This document shows positions 8,336 through 12,632 of a stretch of 12,632 nucleotides of DNA, piece after piece. The notes under the pieces are model-generated. The model saw only the letters and a list, made by a program, of their open reading frames with translations. It did not search any database and had not been told where the DNA came from. Position numbers and translations under genes: made by a program. Every line of letters begins with the position of its first letter. The stretch's first letter is position 1. Source of the DNA: an uncultured Oscillospiraceae bacterium (GTDB lineage: Bacteria > Bacillota > Clostridia > Oscillospirales > Acutalibacteraceae); contig URYP01000061.1 in NCBI GenBank assembly GCA_900552115.1, positions 1 to 12,632 of the forward strand, written 5' to 3'.

Positions 8336-8578
8336 ATGAATAGTTCATGCTGTACATTAAACCGGGTTAAGGAGGGACAGACCGCCTGCGTGCGGGAAGT
8401 TCGCTCTACCGGCAGTATCCAGCGCCGGCTGCTCGACATTGGCCTGATCGAAGGCACGCCGGTCTCCTGCCTGCACAAAAGCCCCGCCGGAGACCCGGTC
8501 GCCTATCTCATCCGCGGCGCCGTGATCGCCATACGCTCTGAGGATTCCGCCAATATCCTGGTGGACCTCCCCCAGTAA
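8336..8578 (+). CDS. feoA: FeoA, small SH3-like ferrous iron transport accessory protein
   Basis: 80 residues, the usual FeoA size. Family hallmarks are visible: RRLLDIGLIEGTPV (30-43), then SPAGDPVAYLIRGAVIAIR (49-67), where FeoA normally has the G-x-P-hydrophobic turn and the strand ending in alanine/isoleucine. FeoA is a cytoplasmic SH3-fold protein that works with FeoB and is thought to modulate its GTP hydrolysis or assembly. The start is fixed at 8336 because the earlier ATG at 8329 hits a stop after four codons; AGGGAG lies 9 nt upstream. feoB follows 13 nt after the stop, so the two are co-transcribed. The N-terminus has CC at 5-6, which is unremarkable for function. Confidence 0.9.
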   Translation: MNSSCCTLNRVKEGQTACVREVRSTGSIQRRLLDIGLIEGTPVSCLHKSPAGDPVAYLIRGAVIAIRSEDSANILVDLPQ

Positions 8579-8591
8579 GGAGGGCGTTCCC

Positions 8592-10736
8592 ATGGGACTG
8601 ACGGCTTCTTCTACCGGCCGGCAGGCGGCGGACGGCGGCCTGCTGATCGAAAAGCAATCCCCCGCCGATCAGGTGATCGCGCTGGCGGGGAACCCCAACG
8701 TGGGGAAAAGCACCGTTTTTAACCAGCTCACCGGCATGAACCAGCACACCGGGAACTGGCCCGGCAAGACCGTCTCCAACGCCCAGGGACAATGTGAGCA
8801 CAACGGGGATACATACATACTGGTAGATATCCCCGGTACATATTCGCTCATGGCGCATTCGGCGGAGGAAGAGGTGGCCCGCGATTTCATCTGCTTTGGC
8901 CAGCCGGACGGGGTGATCGTGGTGTGCGACGCCACCTGTCTGGAACGCAACCTGAACCTGGTTTTGCAGACCATGGAAATCACGCCGCGGGTGGTGGTTT
9001 GCGTCAACCTGCTGGACGAAGCCCGTAAAAAACACATACGCCTAGACTTAAAACAGCTCTCCCGGAATCTCGGCGTTCCGGTCGTCGGCGCGAGCGCCCG
9101 CAGCGGCAAGGGACTGGACGAATTGATGGACACAGTCGCCGGCCTGCGTGAACGTTCCCCCCAGCCAGCCAGAGTACGCTATACACCGGCTATTGAGGAA
9201 GCGATCGCACTGGTTGAAGCACGTATCTCCCCCCTGCTGGACGGGCGGCTGAATCCCCGCTGGACGGCCCTGCGGCTGTTGGAGGGAGAACCAGGCCTGC
9301 TGCACACCCTGTCGGACTATCTGGGAATGAATCTGATGGCACAGCCTTCGGTTGTAACCGCCCTGGAACAGTCGCGGCGCATTCTGGATGAGGACGGACT
9401 GACTCCCGATAGGTTCCGGGAGGCGCTGGTATCCAGTATTGTCAAGCAGGCGGAACGCCACTGCGCCGACGTAGTCACATTGGAAAAGGAAGGATACCGC
9501 GACCGCGACCGGCGGATCGATCGTATTCTCACCGGGAAAGCCACCGGGATTCCAGTCATGATCCTGCTGCTTCTGGTGGTCTTCTGGATCACCATTGTGG
9601 GGGCCAACTATCCCTCCGACTGGCTGGCAACCGGCCTGTTCTGGATTGAAGACCGCCTGGCTGACGGCATGGCGTTCCTGCACGCCCCCGAATGGCTGAC
9701 CGGTGCGCTGGTACACGGTATGTACCGGGTGCTGGCCTGGGTTGTGTCGGTCATGCTGCCCCCGATGGCGATCTTTTTCCCCTTATTCACCCTGCTGGAG
9801 GACGTGGGCTACCTGCCCCGTATCGCCTTTAACCTGGATAAGCATTTCCAAAAGGCACACACCTGCGGCAAACAGGCGCTGACCATGTGCATGGGCTTTG
9901 GCTGCAATGCCGCCGGCGTAGTGGGGTGCCGCATCATCGACTCCCCCCGTGAACGCCTGATCGCCACGGTCACCAACAACTTCGCTCCCTGCAACGGGAG
10001 GTTCCCCACGCTTATCGCCATTATCACCATGTTTTTTGTCGGCGTGGGCGGCGGTGCGGGCAGCAGTATTCTCTCCGCCGTGTTCCTGACAGGAGTGATT
10101 GTCCTTGGCGTTGCGATGACCCTGCTGATCTCCCGGGTGCTGTCCCAGACGCTTTTAAAGGGAATGCCCTCCTCCTTTACGTTGGAGCTCCCTCCTTACC
10201 GGACACCTCAAATTGGCCAGGTTATCGTGCGGTCAATTGTTGACCGTACCCTGTTCGTGTTGGGGCGGGCAGCGGCCGTTGCCGCCCCGGCCGGTCTTTT
10301 GCTTTGGATTATGGCTAACGTGACCATCGGCGACGCCAGCCTTCTGGCTCACTGCTCCGCGTTCCTGGACCCGTTTGCCCACCTGTTTGGGCTGGACGGC
10401 ACCATTTTGATGGCCTTTATCTTGGGCTTCCCGGCGAACGAAATCGTATTCCCCATCATCATTATGGCTTACATGGCGCAGGGCAGCCTGACCGATATGA
10501 GCAACCTGGCGGAGCTGCGTACCCTATTGGTGGATAACGGCTGGACCTGGTTGACCGCCGTATGCACCATCCTGTTCTCCGTGATGCACTGGCCCTGCTC
10601 CACCACCTGCCTGACCATCCACAAGGAGACACAGAGCGCCAAATGGACGCTTATCTCTTTCCTGGTGCCCACGGTTACCGGCCTGGGTATCTGTCTGGTG
10701 GTAGCAACGATTGCCCGCCTCTTTATGCCTGTATAA
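8592..10736 (+). CDS. feoB: FeoB, GTPase-coupled ferrous iron permease
   Basis: A 714-residue inner-membrane Fe2+ importer. The cytosolic G domain has G1 GNPNVGKS (33-40), switch I WPGKT (56-60), G3 DIPG (79-82), G4 NLLD (139-142) and G5 SARSGKG (168-174). The helical NFeoB domain follows to about 300. The membrane part starts near 315 (VMILLLLVVFWITIVGA) with the gate segments LLEDVGYLPRIAF and MGFGCNAAGVVGCRIID (about 431-447), then NNFAPCNGRFP, later FPANEIVFPIIIMAY, and a last helix at the C-terminus. Length and order are normal for the family, so the protein appears intact. There is a 27-residue tail before G1, longer than in E. coli FeoB, but an excellent AAGGAGG site overlapping the feoA stop supports ATG 8592. 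No FeoC-like gene follows. Expression is probably repressed by the divergent MntR/DtxR-type regulator when metal is plentiful. Confidence 0.96.
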   Translation: MGLTASSTGRQAADGGLLIEKQSPADQVIALAGNPNVGKSTVFNQLTGMNQHTGNWPGKTVSNAQGQCEHNGDTYILVDIPGTYSLMAHSAEEEVARDFICFGQPDGVIVVCDATCLERNLNLVLQTMEITPRVVVCVNLLDEARKKHIRLDLKQLSRNLGVPVVGASARSGKGLDELMDTVAGLRERSPQPARVRYTPAIEEAIALVEARISPLLDGRLNPRWTALRLLEGEPGLLHTLSDYLGMNLMAQPSVVTALEQSRRILDEDGLTPDRFREALVSSIVKQAERHCADVVTLEKEGYRDRDRRIDRILTGKATGIPVMILLLLVVFWITIVGANYPSDWLATGLFWIEDRLADGMAFLHAPEWLTGALVHGMYRVLAWVVSVMLPPMAIFFPLFTLLEDVGYLPRIAFNLDKHFQKAHTCGKQALTMCMGFGCNAAGVVGCRIIDSPRERLIATVTNNFAPCNGRFPTLIAIITMFFVGVGGGAGSSILSAVFLTGVIVLGVAMTLLISRVLSQTLLKGMPSSFTLELPPYRTPQIGQVIVRSIVDRTLFVLGRAAAVAAPAGLLLWIMANVTIGDASLLAHCSAFLDPFAHLFGLDGTILMAFILGFPANEIVFPIIIMAYMAQGSLTDMSNLAELRTLLVDNGWTWLTAVCTILFSVMHWPCSTTCLTIHKETQSAKWTLISFLVPTVTGLGICLVVATIARLFMPV

Positions 10737-10755
10737 TACTGAACGATATATGTCC

Positions 10756-10788
10756 GGAGGGGAAGCACGGCTTCCCCTCCAAATTTTT
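10756..10788 (+). terminator. Rho-independent terminator of feoA-feoB
   Basis: An 11-bp perfect stem, GGAGGGGAAGC (10756-10766) with 10770-10780, has a 3-nt loop and is followed by AAATTTTT. It lies 19 nt after the feoB stop and ends the operon just before the next promoter. Confidence 0.92.
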
Positions 10789-10800
10789 ATAATTACCCTC

Positions 10801-10829
10801 TTGCCAAAAGCAAAAATCCATGGTACTAT
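10801..10829 (+). promoter_or_regulatory. Sigma-A promoter of the phage-tail-like unit
   Basis: -35 TTGCCA (10801-10806, 5 of 6), a 17-bp spacer and -10 TACTAT (10824-10829). The predicted start is near 10836, at the edge of a LexA-type box. It begins only 12 nt after the feoB terminator T-run, so it opens an independent unit. Confidence 0.65.
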
Positions 10830-10836
10830 AGATATA

Positions 10837-10848
10837 GAACATATGTTC
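10837..10848. promoter_or_regulatory. SOS box (LexA operator)
   Basis: GAACATATGTTC is a perfect 12-bp palindrome and fits the Gram-positive LexA core GAAC-RNRY-GTTC (Bacillus/Clostridium type). Only the outer C/G of the 14-bp Bacillus consensus differ (A and A here). It lies 7 nt after the -10, over the expected transcript start, where LexA would block initiation. DNA damage would then induce the downstream genes. Confidence 0.75.
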
Positions 10849-10855
10849 ATTTTCC

Positions 10856-10898
10856 AAACAGCCGCTATACCAGCAGGCTGTTTCCTTTGTCTCTTTTT
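10856..10898 (+). terminator. Terminator-like hairpin inside the leader (possible attenuator)
   Basis: AAACAGCC (10856-10863) pairs with GGCTGTTT (10876-10883) across a 12-nt loop. A pyrimidine-rich tail with a T5 run at 10894-10898 follows. It is weaker than the feoB terminator, but it lies about 20 nt into the transcript predicted from the SOS promoter, so it could stop early transcription. Confidence 0.45.
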
Positions 10899-10934
10899 GT
10901 TGCAGATAGCAACATATAGGGCAAAACGCAACTC

Positions 10935-10964
10935 GCCTTGCCTGTGTCCGGACACAGGCAAGGC
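10935..10964. repeat. Perfect 30-bp palindrome
   Basis: GCCTTGCCTGTGTCC (10935-10949) is followed directly by its exact reverse complement (10950-10964). As RNA it would form a very stable hairpin with a minimal loop. The CTTTCCTCTCC tail on the plus strand is too poor in T to call a clear terminator. It could be a terminator, an antitermination or processing element, or a protein-binding dyad. Confidence 0.7.
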
Positions 10965-11035
10965 CTTTCCTCTCCGCTGCATGTGGCGGCAATTTCCCGC
11001 ATGACCAACCAAGGAAAGGAGCCGACGGGCCGACT

Positions 11036-11806
11036 ATGAGTAAAATTGATAAGGGGGATTTGCTTTGCGGCATGGACATCACGTTGGACGTGCCCTGCAC
11101 CATCCGCGTTCCCCATCTCAGGGATATCCGCTCCGGGACAGGCGTTGGGTTTGCCGCTTATTACCGGCACATCCATATCCTGTCCCTGGATCAGGAAACC
11201 GCTTTTTCCGCCATGGGGCTGACCGAGTACTGGCAGCAGCTCCCTCCGGAGGAACAGCAGACGATGGATTTGTTCACCGTACTCGCGGCGATCCCCTCTT
11301 CCCGGCAGCTGCTGGGAGAGGCCCTGTCCTTTTTCCTTTGTGAGAAGGTCGTGTACAGCGAAGCGGACCATGTCTTTTTCCTGCTCGATCCCTCCGGGGA
11401 CGGCGAACGCCTTCCCATCGGCGCGGTGACATCCGAGAATTACGACCGAATACGGGACGCGATTCTTCAGGTCAACTGCCTGGCGTCGGCGGACACCGCT
11501 CCCGTAACCTTCCGCAGCCAAAAGGCGCGGGAGATTTACGAGAAGATCCAGCTTCACAAAAAAGCCATGAACAAGCCCCGTGGGGGCGATGGCAGCATGA
11601 CGCTGCCCAACATTATAGGCGCGGTTGCCGCGAGGCATCCCAGCTACAATCTGCTCAACATCTGGGATTTGACGGTATACCAGCTTTACGACCAGTTCGC
11701 ACGGATGAACCGGATCCACCAGATTGACGTCAGCGCCCTGCGCTGGGCCGCCTGGGGCAAGGACCCGTTCGACTTTGCTCTCTGGTATAAAGATATAGAT
11801 ACATAA
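11036..11806 (+). CDS. Putative phage tail/baseplate assembly protein
   Basis: 256 residues, soluble, with no signal peptide or membrane segment. The best recognisable part is C-terminal: MTLPNIIGAVAARHPSYN (188-205), NIWDLTVYQLYDQF (208-221) and the end FDFALWYKDID. NIWDLTVYQLYDQF recalls assembly proteins of T4/SPO1-like myophage tails (baseplate hub assembly or tail chaperone type). The N-terminal 180 residues are mixed alpha/beta and I do not recognise them. The ribosome site AAGGAAAGGAG is about 14 nt before ATG 11036, rather far, but no better in-frame start exists. The next gene begins 20 nt downstream and looks like a tail tube, which supports a tail role. The SOS box upstream suggests expression after DNA damage. 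The exact function is inferred from weak resemblance and context. Confidence 0.5.
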   Translation: MSKIDKGDLLCGMDITLDVPCTIRVPHLRDIRSGTGVGFAAYYRHIHILSLDQETAFSAMGLTEYWQQLPPEEQQTMDLFTVLAAIPSSRQLLGEALSFFLCEKVVYSEADHVFFLLDPSGDGERLPIGAVTSENYDRIRDAILQVNCLASADTAPVTFRSQKAREIYEKIQLHKKAMNKPRGGDGSMTLPNIIGAVAARHPSYNLLNIWDLTVYQLYDQFARMNRIHQIDVSALRWAAWGKDPFDFALWYKDIDT

Positions 11807-11826
11807 TTTAAAGGAGGACAAGACTT

Positions 11827-12558
11827 ATGAACAACGCTACCACTTTTGCCAGCCGCGAGGTATGCAACCTCGTATTCTGCGACTGCAAGACCAAAAAACC
11901 TTTCCTGAACTGTGATTTCGCCAATACCACCTCGACGGAACTGACCGGCGAGAGCGTCTACGCCTACGGCGGCCAGGGCCACCCCAAAAAGGTCGCCTTC
12001 CACGGCGAGCGCGGCGGTACGCTGACCATCGAAACCCAGATGCAGACCATGAAACTGTACAGCCTGCTGACCGGCGCGAACATGGAAAAAGCCGCCCGCT
12101 TTATTAAACGCGTGGAGCTGACGGCGTCCGAAGCCGGCAAGCTGACGGTTCCCGGCACGCCGGTGTCCGGCACGGTCAACGTGTTTGCGGCCGATGACGA
12201 CTGCGGCACGGAAATTCCGGTGACGGTTGCCGCCTCCGCCATTTCTGGCGAGGGCATTCAGGCCGACGCTTCTTACGTGGTGTACTACCTCGAAGAGCTG
12301 TCGTCCGGCGTCAGCAAAATCAGCGTGAAGGCCACGACCTTCCCGAAGGCCTTCACGGTGTACGGCGAGACCACTATGACGACCGAAAACGACGAGGTTG
12401 TCCCCTACAAGATGGTGGCCTACAAATGCGCGCCCCAGGGCAACCTGTCCCTGAGCTTCGCCAGCTCCGGCGACCCGTCGAGCGTGACCATCACCTGCGA
12501 CCTGATGGCCGACGAGGATGGCAACATGCTGGACCTGATTATGATCGACGGCGAATAA
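11827..12558 (+). CDS. Putative phage tail tube-like structural protein
   Basis: 243 residues, acidic, beta-rich, without a signal peptide, under a strong AAAGGAGG site. The N-terminal part (about 1-95: TTFASREVCNLVFCD, ELTGESVYAYGGQGHPKKVA, GTLTIETQMQTMKLYSLLTG) and the C-terminal part (about 165-243: FTVYGETTM, VVPYKMVAYKC, VTITCDLMADEDGNMLDLI) have the look of myophage tail tube proteins. Such proteins polymerise as stacked rings inside the sheath. Between them a segment (about 100-160) rich in valine, threonine and glycine could be an inserted beta-sandwich exposed on the particle or facing the sheath. It lies 20 nt after a putative tail assembly gene and is certainly co-transcribed. It could instead be another virion structural protein. 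The call rests on pattern and context, not on a database match. Confidence 0.5.
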   Translation: MNNATTFASREVCNLVFCDCKTKKPFLNCDFANTTSTELTGESVYAYGGQGHPKKVAFHGERGGTLTIETQMQTMKLYSLLTGANMEKAARFIKRVELTASEAGKLTVPGTPVSGTVNVFAADDDCGTEIPVTVAASAISGEGIQADASYVVYYLEELSSGVSKISVKATTFPKAFTVYGETTMTTENDEVVPYKMVAYKCAPQGNLSLSFASSGDPSSVTITCDLMADEDGNMLDLIMIDGE

Positions 12559-12632
12559 TTTTACGATGTGCGGCGGGCGCCATCAGGACGAGGATGACGA
12601 TCTGCCCGCCCTTGGTCACGGCCCGCTGGATC
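12559..12632 (+). other. Short unexplained tail of the window
   Basis: An ATG at 12566 opens an acidic frame (MCGGRHQDEDDDLPAL...) to the edge, but nothing resembling a ribosome site precedes it. A minus-strand frame is also open with a hydrophobic run (GGQIVILVLMAP). Neither can be assigned. Given the join at the other end of the window, a second artificial junction here is possible but not shown. Confidence 0.25.

Larger units (their letters stand above)
10849..11035 (+). other. Structured 187-nt leader between the SOS promoter and the first gene
   Basis: No convincing gene lies here. Going downstream it holds a terminator-like hairpin (10856-10883), a small hairpin TGTTGC/GCAACA with a 5-nt loop (10898-10914), and a 30-bp palindrome (10935-10964). 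A 12-codon ATG frame (11001-11039) overlaps the start of the next gene but has no ribosome site of its own. The first half is clearly more AT-rich than the flanking genes, as expected for regulatory DNA. A leader this long, with a potential terminator, fits attenuation or antitermination on top of LexA control; this is inference. Confidence 0.5.

Noticed and set aside
9048..9716. A 222-codon minus-strand frame inside feoB
   Set aside because: Shadow of the strongly conserved feoB frame.
10865..11821. A 318-codon minus-strand open frame over the leader and first tail-like gene
   Set aside because: It spans hairpins and the intergenic gap and lacks a plausible start signal. The plus-strand frames have good ribosome sites, tight spacing and recognisable C-terminal motifs.
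12572..12610. GGCGGGC/GCCCGCC inverted repeat as a terminator after the tail tube-like gene
   Set aside because: The loop is 25 nt, the stem only 7 bp and no T-run follows.
1..12632. CRISPR arrays, tRNA or rRNA genes, insertion sequences
   Set aside because: No regularly spaced short repeats, cloverleaf or CCA-ended segments, rRNA stretches, transposase frames or flanking terminal repeats were seen on either strand.

Overview
The window looks like GC-rich Clostridia (Bacillota) DNA, probably from a gut or plant-polymer-degrading anaerobe. The grounds are Gram-positive signal peptides, AGGAGG-type ribosome sites, sigma-A promoters, a dockerin-bearing secreted protein, a clostridial-type FeoA/FeoB pair and a GAAC-N4-GTTC LexA box. 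No genus can be named from the sequence alone.

Left half (1-7592, minus strand): two neighbouring, paralogous, very large secreted proteins, each with two tandem right-handed beta-helix (Pectate_lyase_3-like) domains. The upstream copy (7592 to 4245) is complete and ends in a type I dockerin. The downstream copy (4090 to about 101) has a longer N-terminus with three beta-rich modules. It loses its C-terminus at about position 101, where the sequence switches abruptly into a 33-codon piece of smc on the opposite strand. That is either a rearrangement or an assembly chimera. Each gene has its own signal peptide and its own near-identical promoter (TTGACA, 17 bp, TACnAT), and a strong hairpin terminator separates them.

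Middle (7650-10788): a metal-uptake module. A MntR/DtxR-type repressor on the minus strand is divergent from feoA-feoB on the plus strand, with a shared 203-bp control region that carries facing promoters and palindromes. The repressor probably senses Fe2+ or Mn2+ and controls ferrous iron import by FeoB, with FeoA as accessory. A clear terminator closes feoB.

Right end (10789-12632, plus strand): a new transcription unit begins with a sigma-A promoter overlapped at its predicted start by a perfect clostridial SOS box. A 187-nt leader follows with three hairpins, one of them terminator-like and one a perfect 30-bp palindrome. Two closely spaced genes come next that look like phage tail assembly and tail tube genes. 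This suggests the start of a DNA-damage-inducible phage-tail-like locus (tailocin or prophage tail module) that continues beyond the window.
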